Below, piece after piece: positions 48,001-58,040 of a stretch of 64,000 nucleotides of DNA. The notes below the pieces were generated by a model, which ran no database searches, was not told where the DNA came from, and was given only the letters and a program-made list of their open reading frames with translations. The stretch is from Boletus sp. NGJ (Eukaryota > Basidiomycota > Agaricomycetes > Boletales > Boletaceae). Positions within the stretch are counted from its first letter, which is position 1. Every line of letters begins with the position of its first letter. Location: NCBI GenBank assembly GCA_019096195.1, contig JAGTXK010000026.1, forward strand, positions 62,001-126,000, given 5' to 3'. The position numbers and the translations under genes were made by a program.

Positions 48001-49317
48001 GGTCCACCAAAAGGTAAAGTACATATGTATAGTGGCTCAAAAAAGTGTCCCAATGTTTGACTATTTTGCAAAGACTTGACATTTGCAAAAGAACCAAAAG
48101 GTATTAGCCCTAACCCTTGCTGGGCCATTGATAGCCCTAATCCTTGCCCTGAAGATGAGCCCTTAGTCATGTGAGTTGGTTGTCATGGTACTGAGTTATA
48201 GCCATATTAAAAGGATATGTCATTGGGACACTTATTTGTGAAAGGAACTTGCAATGGACGAAAGAAAGAAACCTAGACCTAATATCTGAAGCATTGCTAA
48301 CCAAAGCAATATGCGACAGAGAGAAAGGCAATTTCAAGACTAAGCGAAACATGGTACTCTACCGGCTACTTATATACTGCCGATAGTGGTGCACGGACCA
48401 TGCTATGCTATGATGTCATGGGTACTGGATATGACATCACAGGAATGAGAGAATGTTAGTGTCCAATAGTGAAAGGAGGAAACAATGGAATGAGATGTGT
48501 GTGGTATGCGCATGTAAGTGAAATGTAGTCCAGAGCATTCTAGACATGGCTACATGTGATATATCAAGGAAGCTAATAGATAGAAATGGAGATGAGAGAT
48601 GAAAGAAGAAATGAAAAGGTAACACATGAGGCATTGCATATGGTGATCGTTGGATCTGGGATCGAGACGAGATTGTATCGGGTGATAGATTGGGTCTTGT
48701 CTATGTCTAAGGGTTAATCTAGCGTGGGCTTGATTAGTACTTGGCGGTACGAGGGGTGATCTATGGTATGAACCAGGGATCGAGGATCGAGCGGGGGATT
48801 CGAGGATCTGGAGGCGGGCTCCTGATTAGTACTTGTGTAGTGTACCGAGCACTGTGTCAGGTATGTCCACAGGGGTGTGGCAGTTTAGAGGCATGTGCGG
48901 CCTGTGCTTGTGGCGATGAATGCCGGGGTTAGCCGTGAGGCTACTTGGTGTCGTAGTGTAATGGGTACGACGAGGGTACAACTAGTGAAAGTGTATGTAG
49001 GTGTGGTCGATGGTATGGTGTATCATATGGGGGAGGATACGATGAGTGACTACTCTAGGTGTATGCGTGGTGGGGTAAGGATGGAGGTTGGTGAGTGTAT
49101 TGTCTATAGGTAGTGCGAAGGTGTAGGTGGGATCATTAATATATAGGTGGTATAAACGGTGATTGTTTCAATTTGACCCTGATATTATCAACTATCATTT
49201 AGTAAATAACATAAGGTTCTGATGGATGCTGTGCTTCAACCCTGTCTGATTATGTCACTTACATAACTCCAAATGGCATAAAGAGCAGAGATACCATTCA
49301 GCCAACCCTACTTCATT

Positions 49318-50679
49318 ATGAAATCCACTCCCTCCTCTGCTAGAGCCAATATTCTTTTTCTCTCTGAATCTGGCCTTTCTACTAGGCAAATATCATTCCA
49401 AACTGGTCTGGGGAAGTCTACTGTGGCCAGGGTTATCAAGGATGATCCACCCAGGCAAGGAAAACATCAAATTAGGATGTCCTTCTAAACTTTCTCCTAC
49501 TGATAAAAGGAGAATTGTCTCTAGTATTACCTCTGGCAAAGTTGAAAATGCTGTCCAGGCTATCCATCTCATCAATTCTGCTCTCTCTTCTCCTGTCTCT
49601 GCTCAAACTGTTAGGAATGTTCTCAAGTCTGCATCTCTCAAGGCTGTAGTCAAGAAAAAGAAGCCACTCTTGTCTGTGAAGCATAGGCAACATAGGCTAG
49701 CCTTTGCTCTCAAGCACCAACATTGGACGGTGGAGGACTGGACAGGGGTTATATGGTCAGATGAAACCAAGATCAACAGGATTGGGTCAGATGGAAGGAA
49801 GTATGTATGGAAATTGGCAGGAAAGTCTTTGCAAGACAAGGAAGTTCAGGGGACAGTAAAGTTTGGAGGAGGTTCTCTTGATGGTTTGGGGATGCATGAG
49901 TTGGAGTGGAGTGGGGATTCTTGCAGAGGTTGAAGGGAGGATGAATGCTGAGCAGTATGTCTCCATTTTGGAGGATAATCGGCTTCCTTCCATGGAAAAT
50001 TCTGGAATTCCTGAAGAGAGCTTTATCTTTCAACAAGATAATGACCCCAAGCACACCTCTAAAAGAGCCAAGGAGTGGCTGAAATCTCAAGGAATCAAGC
50101 TTCTTGACTGGCCAGCACAATCTCCAGACCTTAATCCCATTGAACATCTCTGGCAAATTCTCAAAAAAAAACTCAATAGCTATACAACACCACCAAAATG
50201 AAACAACTCTGACATTTTTCCATAAGATTATTGTAGTTAGCTAAGACTTGACAACCCCATGAAGTGATTACATAGTTATCCCGCACCTAGACCTTAAGTC
50301 TAGATCCTATGTCAGGCTATGTCATAACCCTATACCCATAGAACAGCCTAGACCCCACTATGTTACCGTATGTCATACGGAACTTTCTAGTAGTTTCCAT
50401 GCCGGCCCTGAACCAAAGGCCAAGTAGTATATAGGTAGTCTAGTAACATTTGTATTCGCTAGTCTTGGAATTCCTTTTCTCTCTCTTGGATAGTGCATTT
50501 TGCGCCCCTTGAGATATTAAGGCCTTTTCCCTTTCACAAAAGGAGTATGGGAGCTTTGGAAGAGAATTGAAGTGGAGTGGGGGAAGATAGAGCTTGAGGA
50601 GTGTCAAGGATTGATAGAGAGTATGCCTAGAAGACTAGAGGCAGTGATAAAAGCAAAGGGAGGGCATACAAAGTACTAA
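49318..50679 (+). pseudogene. Tc1/mariner transposase, interrupted
   Basis: The N-terminal helix-turn-helix part is MKSTPSSARANILFLSESGL then STRQISFQTGLGKSTVARVI. The second DNA-binding helix region is CPSKLSPTDKRRIVSSITSG. The DDE catalytic residues are visible in TGVIWSDETKINRIGSDGRK (first Asp), FIFQQDNDPKHTSKRAKEWL (second Asp) and QSPDLNPIEHLWQILKKKL (third acidic residue). The C-terminal end, ELWKRIEVEWGKIELEECQG and ESMPRRLEAVIKAKGGHTKY, lies 3' of the inserted LTR. The gene has two frame changes (near 49,450 and 49,880) besides the insertion, so it is dead. The cut-and-paste mechanism is known for the family. Confidence 0.88.
50199..50536. mobile_element. Solo LTR inserted in the Tc1 transposase
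   Basis: A 338-bp sequence starts TGAAACAACTCTGACATTTT and ends TTTTCCCTTTCA, with matching TGAAA/TTTCA tips, and is flanked on both sides by the 5-bp direct repeat CAAAA (50,194-50,198 and 50,537-50,541). Without it and one repeat copy, the flanking transposase codons join directly (TPPK with GVWELW). This is the footprint of an LTR retrotransposon reduced to a single LTR by recombination. It is younger than the Tc1 insertion. The internal region is absent; Copia or Gypsy kinship cannot be told. Confidence 0.9.
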
Positions 50680-50912
50680 ATTGAAGAATAGAAATGTTGC
50701 TCAAAAAAGTGTCCCAATGACATGTCACTTTAATATGGCTATATCTCAGTGCCATGACAACCAAATTATATGACTAAGGGCTCATCTTCAGGGCAAGGAT
50801 TAGGGCTATCAATGGCCCAGCAAGGGTTAGGGCTAATACCTTTTGGTTCTTTTGCAAATGTTAAGTCTTTGCAAAATAGCCAAACATTGGGACACTTTTT
50901 TAAGCCACTGTA

Positions 50913-51953
50913 TCACTCAGCAGAGATATGAAATGGATGGCTTCCAGGGCCACCAAACTTCAACAACTGGCCCTTGCTCACTGAGCCAATCGGCTGGCTG
51001 CCAAGATTTCACGCTTTCTCACCAAAGCTTCCACATTCCTTCGGTTGAAGAATGATGATGATGTGGAATCAGATATATCAGACAGAGACAGTAATATCAG
51101 AGAGGAAGACATGGTCAATGATCTTGGAGCTAAACAACCTGATCAGGCAAAGCTGCCATTGCTGTCTAACCTGGGTCATGACAAGTGCATGGCGATCGGT
51201 GCTCACCACCTGATTAAATAGGAGCTCAAACTCTGTGTGGGCCAAGCAAATGATGCTTTACATGAAATCCGGCTCGCATTAGCGGACAAGGTAGTGTTGT
51301 TCCGCACCAACATTCGGCATGCTTCAAGCCATGTGAAGACAACCAGGGTTTGGGGAAATGTGAATGCTGTGGATGCCTTACTTGCTTGGCAAGTTGCCAT
51401 ATATCAGAAATGCTGATCTGCCATGATAAATCTTTCAGCCGAGGATGACATGTTGGCCAGATATCAGGTGTTGAAGGATGAGGATCTTAAGGTTAGCATG
51501 GTGGTCACTGAGCCCAACTCCCGCAATTATCACACCAACAACCTGGCCTGGTTCTGGTTGATGGATATACCAGGGAACACTGAGATGAACAACTGGATGT
51601 CCGAATGTAAGCTTCACATTCTCATGAGACCTTTCTGCCGACATCATATATATCTATAGTCTACTGGGTACATTGGTTGCATGCAAAAGCCACAATAGAT
51701 TGGTGGGGAGAGAAGGTAGAGCTACTGATGGCCGAGTTCAGATGGACCATTGGTTACTTCAACCACAAATCAAGGGAATGGGAAGAGCATGCAGTGCAGA
51801 GTCAGCAGAAGGACAGCCAAGGAGAAACATGCTATGCTGCCTGCCAGCAGGCCATCTATGCTTGACTTCGGGAGCAGTGTTGGACGAAGTGAAAAAGCTG
51901 CCACCGGTCACAACTTAGAGAGACATTGGATGGTAGCCTCTTTTTATGAGTAG
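50913..51953 (+). mobile_element. KDZ (Kyakuja-Dileera-Zisupton) transposase C-terminal remnant
   Basis: The plus strand encodes the C-terminal signature of fungal KDZ transposases in several blocks: ELKLCVGQANDALHEIRLAL, DKVVLFRTNIRHASSHVKTT, YQVLKDEDLKVSMVVTEPNS, AWFWLMDIPGNTEMNNWMSE, HWLHAKATIDWWGEKVELLM and FRWTIGYFNHKSREWEEHA. In-frame stops (for example before ELKLC and after YQKC) and separation into at least three frames show it is decayed. The 5' part with the catalytic core is not seen. KDZ elements in Agaricomycetes are known to travel with or expand alongside TET/JBP genes; such a gene lies 1.1 kb away on the opposite strand. Confidence 0.8.
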
Positions 51954-52079
51954 ACATCATATCGTGACAAACATACACAGCCTGTCCAAAATTGTCATGC
52001 ATTGTTGGTGAATCCAGGATATTCTGAGGTCTGAGTGGGCTGAATATATAACCACAGTCTCTCTACACCCTCTGTTTCA

Positions 52080-52870
52080 TCATACTCCCAATTCCTCATC
52101 ATCCTTTCATGAAAACACTTTCTGATGACATGCCTGTCACCACTCTCCACATGATGCTTTGGTATCAGAAGTGCCGGATCAAAGTGGCTGTGGCACATCT
52201 TGCACGACTTCCTGCCGAGCAGTGGCCAGTAACTTGGCACGATAACCTGATGATGGAATCAGCATGTTTTCCCCATTTCACATTGCAAATTGGCCCTTTG
52301 ACATTATTGATTTGCAGAATGTCTTGGCCTTTTACTTAGGCCTATATGTGCCCATGCACACCATAACTCCACCAACCCCATCCTGTGCCTGATTCATCAA
52401 AGTCAGTGCCAGTCTGGAGAAATCTCCAACAGGACATCATCTGTGCCTTCTCCAAAATTGACCTCAATGGCATGAAGCAAACCCCAGAGCTCTTGCCAGG
52501 CTGGCAGCCAAGTGCAGGTGCTCCCACTTGTGGATTTGAGCACCCATGGTGGGTGGCTGACATTCCAGACTACCACCTCAAGGCATCTCAGTTCTTCATT
52601 TCCAATTCCTTTGCAAGGGCAGAAACCTTCTTTCAGGTATGTGGATCGCTTGGATCATGATCATCAGCTAATTCATTACAAGGGCTATTGGCCAATGCAT
52701 GAGTCTCCATTGGACAATGCTCATAATGCTCAGCTGGATGCCCTGGTGACCAGGATTTTGGCTGAGCTTCAGCAAAATATCGCCGAGCTTGCAAAGACAG
52801 AGGCGACAATGATAGAGTCTTGGGTAGATATGATTCAGTTGTAAAAACTGTTTCAGAAGCATTGGTGATG
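52080..52870 (+). other. CpG-poor decayed coding-like stretch, unknown
   Basis: Short frames such as TPELLPGWQPSAGAPTCGFE with HPWWVADIPDYHLKASQFF, and DALVTRILAELQQNIAELAK, look like remains of a protein gene but match no family I recognise. They lie between KDZ and TET/JBP remains and probably belong to the same element or gene neighbourhood. Confidence 0.35.
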
Positions 52871-53032
52871 TGTGCTTGGCCTGCAATCCAGACTCCTTGT
52901 CTGTAGTTAATGGTTGTAATTTGTAATTCAGACTTTACCTGGCGATATCTTGGCCGAGTTCGGCAAAGATGACTAACTGAGCACAGACCAAGGCAATAAA
53001 TCTACTTCTGACTTTGACGGCCTACCTATTCT

Positions 53033-54282
53033 TTACTGTCCTCCCCACCTCTCATATTTCATGTAATTACAGTGGGAAACATCCATGTATTCATGGACAT
53101 TGTCCCACATGTAGTATGAGAGCACCCTCCACTCCCCTTCAACTTGACTGACTCCATGCTCGAGCATTTGCCCTGAGAATGCGATTACTGTCCTGGGGTC
53201 ATACCAAAGCTGATGCTTGATGGTCAGGACCACAAAATCTAACCTGGTGTAGTTGCCAACCGAGATGAGAAGATCCAACCACTGGGGCCTTCTGTTGATA
53301 TCAGTGTGAAATGGACTTGCTCAGTTGGCCATGATGGACACAACATTATAAACCGATGACCACAAGGGAAGTACATCCTTCATGTCAAGGTCCTCCTATG
53401 TGGCCATCCAGTTGCTGAGCTGAACCAATATCTCCTGACCTGACTCATACATTTCAGAATGCAGGATGGTAACTAATGCTACCAAAAGAGCTGAATGCTC
53501 TTTCATGGCCAGCAGCCATTCACATGCTCCACTATCGCTTTTGGTTGCCTTGAGCAGTGCTGAAACCTTGGGTGGCCCATTTTCCTCCTGTTGACTGGTG
53601 TTGGGTTAATGGAAAAGGGGGGAAGCCAAATAAACCGACATTTCAGCCCTGTTGAAACCAAGCAGGAGATAGGTTTATCGTCCCTCACAGCTTTGCTATA
53701 TGGCAGAAGTTTACCTCTGAGATTCGCCAGTGAGTATTCCTGATCAAGCTGCAGGAAAAAGGCCCAGATAGCAGTGGTAGCTGTTCCCAGATGTATTGCT
53801 TGATTGATCTGTTGGTGAGATGGTCACAGCATTTGGGGACATACTCACTTGATTAGGTTGACTGATTGCACTGGGTAAGTACCAAAGTAAGACATAGCCT
53901 GAACAATTGGTAACAACCACGGGTTCGGTGAGCGCAGTATATTCCTAATCATCGGTGTCTGATGGCACCGTTGAATGTCCCCTCCTTTTGATTCGTTCAC
54001 CAAGCCAAATAATGTCAACATTGCCGATCATCACTGGGCGGAAATGAGCAGGGCATCATCAAATGTGAGAGCCATACCCTTGTTTTGATATGCATTTGAA
54101 ATGATGCCAACCATCCTGTTCACCTTGCAAACTGTTTGCACAGGAATGCATGGAGGTGGAATTTTTGGCCGACTGTTGTCATTGGCAGGTGGCAGGGAAT
54201 TCTGAAATCTAGAAACCATATAGGTAGCCAATTTATTGGTGTAGGCAATGGCCCAATTGTCAGGAATTTCGGGAGGGCTCAT
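53033..54282 (-). pseudogene. Fungal TET/JBP-family dioxygenase gene, decayed
   Basis: Homologous to the 2-oxoglutarate/Fe(II) dioxygenases of the TET/JBP family that oxidise 5-methylcytosine. The N-terminal frame starts MSPPEIPDNWAIAYTNKLAT and runs through MVGIISNAYQNKGMALTFDD. The catalytic part near the 3' end has PFHTDINRRPQWLDLLISVG (HxD iron site), YTRLDFVVLTIKHQLWYDPR, TVIAFSGQMLEHGVSQVEGE (distal His) and LSYYMWDNVHEYMDVSHCNY. So the iron ligands survive, but stops interrupt the frame. Two adjacent TGA codons follow LLISAQ (near 54,030), one TGA sits just before ASPFHTD (near 53,320), and one TAG follows NWMAT (near 53,400). The TGA codons are of the type made by CGA to TGA. The gene is CpG-poor. 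It lies beside KDZ transposase remains, a known fungal association. Confidence 0.8.
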
Positions 54283-54439
54283 AGTGAAAGGAAGATCTGA
54301 GAGGATCAGGGGAAGCAGAGATCAGAAAAATATATAGAGTGGTAGGTTCCCATGGAAACTCATATTTCAAGTGTTAGTCTGGATTTGGAGAATTGTTCAC
54401 AGCCGCTGAGAAGAGTAGATTTTGGACAGAGCAATGCAT

Positions 54440-56515
54440 TAGCTGAGCATCTCCCCATATTCAAGGTGCATCGCATGCACTTGCTCAGTCTCTTCTGTAT
54501 CCGTTGCACTAGGTCACACTCGCCCTGCTCAATCCTATTGTATGCATCAAGGTCAATCACACTTACACTGCTCAGTCCTGTCACATAGATTGGCAAGTGG
54601 TCACCCCCACCCTGCTTGGTCCTGCTGTATCCATTGAGGTAAGCCATGCTCATACTGCTTGGTCTGGTCAAATGTATTAAGGTAAGTCACACCCTCGCTT
54701 CTCGGTCACACCATATGCATCAGGGTCAGCCACCCCCATATTGCTCAGTCCTGTCATATATATCGGGACTCGGTCGTCCCACCCTGCCCGGCCTCACCAT
54801 ATCCATTGAGGTAAGCCCCGCTTATACCTCTCAGTGTGGTTGTATACATCAGCACTTGGTCACCTTCACCCTACTCAGTCTTACCATATACATCAAGGTC
54901 AGTCACGCTCACCCTGCTTGGTGTGGTCACATACATTGGTACTTGGTCACCTCTGCCCTACTCGGTCGTACAGTATATATTGAGGTCAGTCATGCTCACA
55001 CTGCACGGCGTGGTTGTATCCATTGATGTCAGCCACCTCCACCCTGTGTGGTGTGGTCATCTCCATCAAGGTCAGCCCCCTCCACCCTACTTGGTGTGGT
55101 CATATCCATTGAGGTCCCTCACCCTCACCCTGCCTGGTGTGGTCATATATGTTGGTACTTGGTATCCACTGCCCTGCTTGATCTGATTGTATCCATCATG
55201 GTCAGTCACACTCACACTACTCAGTGTGGTCATATACATCAGCACTTGGTCATCTCTACCCTGCTTGGTCCCACCATATCCATTGAGGTCAGTCATACTC
55301 ATACTGCTTGGTGTGGTCATCTCCATCAATGTCAGCCCCCTCTACCCCGCTTAGTGTGGTCATATCCATCGAGGTCAGTCACCCTCACCCTGCTGGATGT
55401 GGTTGTATCCATCGAGGTCAGTCACCCTCACCCTGCTGGATGTGGTTGTATCCATCAAGGTCAGTCACACCCACACTGCTCAGTGTGGTCGTATACTGTA
55501 CATCAGCACTTGACCACCTCTGCCCTGCTCAGTCCCACCATATTCATCAAGGTTGGTCATATCCATACTACTCAATGTGGTCATATTCATTGAAGGTCAG
55601 CCACCTCCACCCTGCCCAGTGTGGTCGTATATGTCAGTACTTGGTATCCACTGCCCTGCTCAGTCTGATTGTATCCATTGAGGTCAGCCACCCCCACCCT
55701 GCTCAGTGTGGTCACACACATTGGTACTTGGTCGCCTCCACCCTGCTCGGTCCCACTGTATACATCGAGGTTGGTCATACTCATACTGCTCGGTGTGGTC
55801 ATATACATCGGTACTTGGTTGTCTCCACCCTGCTCGGTCCTACAGTATACATTGAGGTTGGTCATGCTCACCCTGCCTGGTGTGCTCATATACATCAGTA
55901 CTTGGTAACCTTTGCCCTGCTTGGTCTCGTCATATACATTGAGATCAGTCACACTCACACCACTTGGTGTGGTCACATACATCGGCACTTGGTCACCTCC
56001 ACCCTGCTTGGTCCCACCATATCCATCGAGGTTGGTCATACTCATACTGCTTGGTGTGGTCATATACATCAGTACTTGGTCACCTCCACCCTGCTCAGTC
56101 CTACAGTATACATCAAGGTCGGTCATGCTCACCCTGCCTGGTGTGCTCATATACGTTGGTAGGTAACCTCTGCCCTGCTCAGTCTTGTCGTATCCATCGA
56201 GGTCAGTTACACTCACACCACTCGGCATGGTCATATACATCAGTACTTGGTCACCTCTGCCCTACTCAGTCCTACCGTATACATCGAGGTCAGTCACCCT
56301 CATACTTCTTCGGTGTGATCATATACATTGGCCCTCGGTCACCCCCAACCTGCCCAGTCTTGTTGTATACATTGAGGTCAGCCACACTCACACTGCTCAG
56401 TCCTGTCATATATATCAGTACTTGGACACCCCCACCCTGCTCAGTCCCATCATATGCATCAACCTCAATCTTACTCACCCCACTGGGGGTTGTTTTGTAT
56501 CCATCGATCCTTCAT
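54440..56515. repeat. Minisatellite, 87-bp period made of two 43-44-bp half-units
   Basis: About 2.1 kb of tandem repeats. Half-unit A contains GTGTGGTCATATCCATYGAG then GTCAGTCACACTCACACTGC; half-unit B contains ATATACATCGGTACTTGGTC then RCCTCCACCCTGCT. In the better-ordered part (about 55.6-56.2 kb) A and B alternate to give an 87-bp dimer, while at 55,391-55,434 one half-unit repeats with a 43-bp step. Because 87 is 29 codons, long frames stay open on both strands. The array lies just upstream of the TET/JBP start. Confidence 0.9.
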
Positions 56516-56650
56516 CTAGTTACCCTTTCCAGGGCCTTCCATATCCTATGTATATGCATGTTAGGCGGGCCCAGCCATGTCTTACCCATCTCATATATCT
56601 CAGGCCCATCACAGTATCATTCATACATGTCAGGTGTTTTGCAAGCAGGC

Positions 56651-57744
56651 TCACTGTATGCTACGGGCAAATTTGACTGCATTATGTGGAGGAAGTGCAG
56701 TGTATGCAGCACAGTGATGTGATGTGTGATCAGTGTGTGCAGCGCAGTGACATGGTGTGCGGATGTCGTGTGCAGTGCAGTGATGAGATTGGCGTATGGT
56801 GTGAACCATTAGACACAGGGTGTGGTATGACAGCAGTACAACAGGAATGGTTAGGCTTACCTCTTGGATGAATTTGGCTTGTTGTTCATCAGTGGAGTCT
56901 TTGAGGTCATTGAGGGTTGTGAGCAGTGTCATCTCATTGACTACTGCGAGGCTGAAGGCATTGGGGGAGCCAATTGTTTTGTGCCAGTTGAGACGCTGTT
57001 GTCCTTGGTATACAAGGAGCACTCTTTGTTGACAGGTGATGCGTGAGTATCACCATGGATGCTTTTCGATGTTTCCCCAGAAGGATATGAACATTTCGAC
57101 ATGGGAGGGGTCCCAGTTGCAGTAGCGCATCGCTTTGAGCATGCATATGGCTGCTTGGCCAAATTGCTCGAATGTGAGGTCTTCATCAGGGACTCCGGGT
57201 AGCTTGCTGTGAGTGGACATGGATGGGACAAAAGTGGGAGTGCCCTCATCTGAGGTGACGAGGGAGAGAGACACATCGTCTGAGATGTTGGCTTTGACAC
57301 GGTCAGCTGTGTTCAGTCCTTCGTTGGTCCAGTACCATAGTTCAATGAATTGATGGCTTTTTAGCTTGCGAAGGGCTACTTGCACTGGTACAGCAACCGG
57401 TTCTGATGGAACCAGGTGGTCTGGGATGGGCATGAACTTGGATTTGTTTTTCTTTGTTCCTCCCGTAAGGCTTGAGCTTCGTCTTCTTCCTCTTGTTGAC
57501 GAGTTTGTTCTGCTCGTTCTCGCTCGTCAGCGTGCGCTATGAGTTCTTCCTGTCTGGCACGGTCTCTTTCGACATGTTCTTTCTCTTTGGTGGCATGGTG
57601 TATGGCTCCGAGTGATGTGATGGCGAGGACTGCAGTGAGACCTGCATCGACGAGCTCTTGGCATTCTCTTTCGAAAAGGGGGCCTTCGGAATCTGGCTCG
57701 TTGTTGTTGTTGTTGTTGTTGTCCTGGTTGGCGAGCTGATCCAT
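56651..57744 (-). mobile_element. Mobile-element-associated protein of a repetitive basidiomycete family
   Basis: Starts MDQLANQDNNNNNNNEPDSE; the Asn run comes from a GTT-type trinucleotide repeat at about 57,697-57,719. Next comes a charged coiled-coil part with ERDRARQEELIAHADERERA. A globular part follows with KFMPIPDHLVPSEPVAVPVQ, LRKLKSHQFIELWYWTNEGL, FEQFGQAAICMLKAMRYCNW and EMFISFWGNIEKHPW. The 3' part has LLVYQGQQRLNWHKTIGSPN. Proteins of this layout recur in large numbers in Agaricomycete genomes and are thought to belong to mobile elements; the family name is not known to me. It appears to have at least one break and is treated as a fossil. Confidence 0.5.
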
Positions 57745-58040
57745 GGAGAGTGTGTGTGAGCGAGAAAGTGTAATGCAGAGATATGACTACTACGACAACG
57801 CTACGAAGTCGTGAGGTGGGGAGGAACGAAGAGAGCTGCGCCACCTCGCTGACTCATGCACGGACTATATTCTAGGAATGCTTCGTGACTCAGCTAGCCT
57901 AGAATGCCCACTCGGGTCGAAAAGGCTCGAAAGATAGTATGTGAACCCCTTCTGGCAGCTTCTTGAACACAATAGTACTCCTACATTTAAGTTACAACAA
58001 GAACACGAATCTATACAGCCAGGAGCCTAGGCCTCATCAC
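57745..58040. other. Short spacer with weak similarity to the 26.0-26.1 kb flank
   Basis: No gene is seen. The part from about 57,980 shares scattered short runs with the region just downstream of DUF3638 copy A (for example around CCCTAGTCCA), suggesting that both flanks descend from one ancestral 3' flank. Confidence 0.4.

Larger units (their letters stand above)
48030..50910 (+). mobile_element. Tc1/mariner DNA transposon with long, internally palindromic terminal repeats
   Basis: The ends are inverted repeats of about 210 bp (48,030-48,237 and 50,698-50,910). The outer tips read YAGTGGCTYAAAAAAGTGTC inward, and each is flanked by a TA dinucleotide (48,028-48,029 and 50,911-50,912), the Tc1 target duplication. 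Each terminal repeat also ends inside with an inverted copy of AAAAAGTGTCCCAATG, so every end is itself a small foldback unit. The element holds one transposase gene (49,318-50,679), which is interrupted by a 338-bp solo LTR. A further CpG-richer stretch at about 48,360-49,130 has no recognised content and may be another insertion. The whole is about 2.9 kb, or about 2.5 kb without the LTR. Confidence 0.88.

Noticed and set aside
55308-56240. Open frames of 284 and 217 codons over the minisatellite, looking like a repeat protein
   Set aside because: They arise because the 87-bp period is a multiple of three; frames are open on both strands, with no start context, introns or known domain.
54440-56515. 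CRISPR-like array of direct repeats
   Set aside because: Repeats are contiguous without unique spacers and the host is a fungus; it is a minisatellite.
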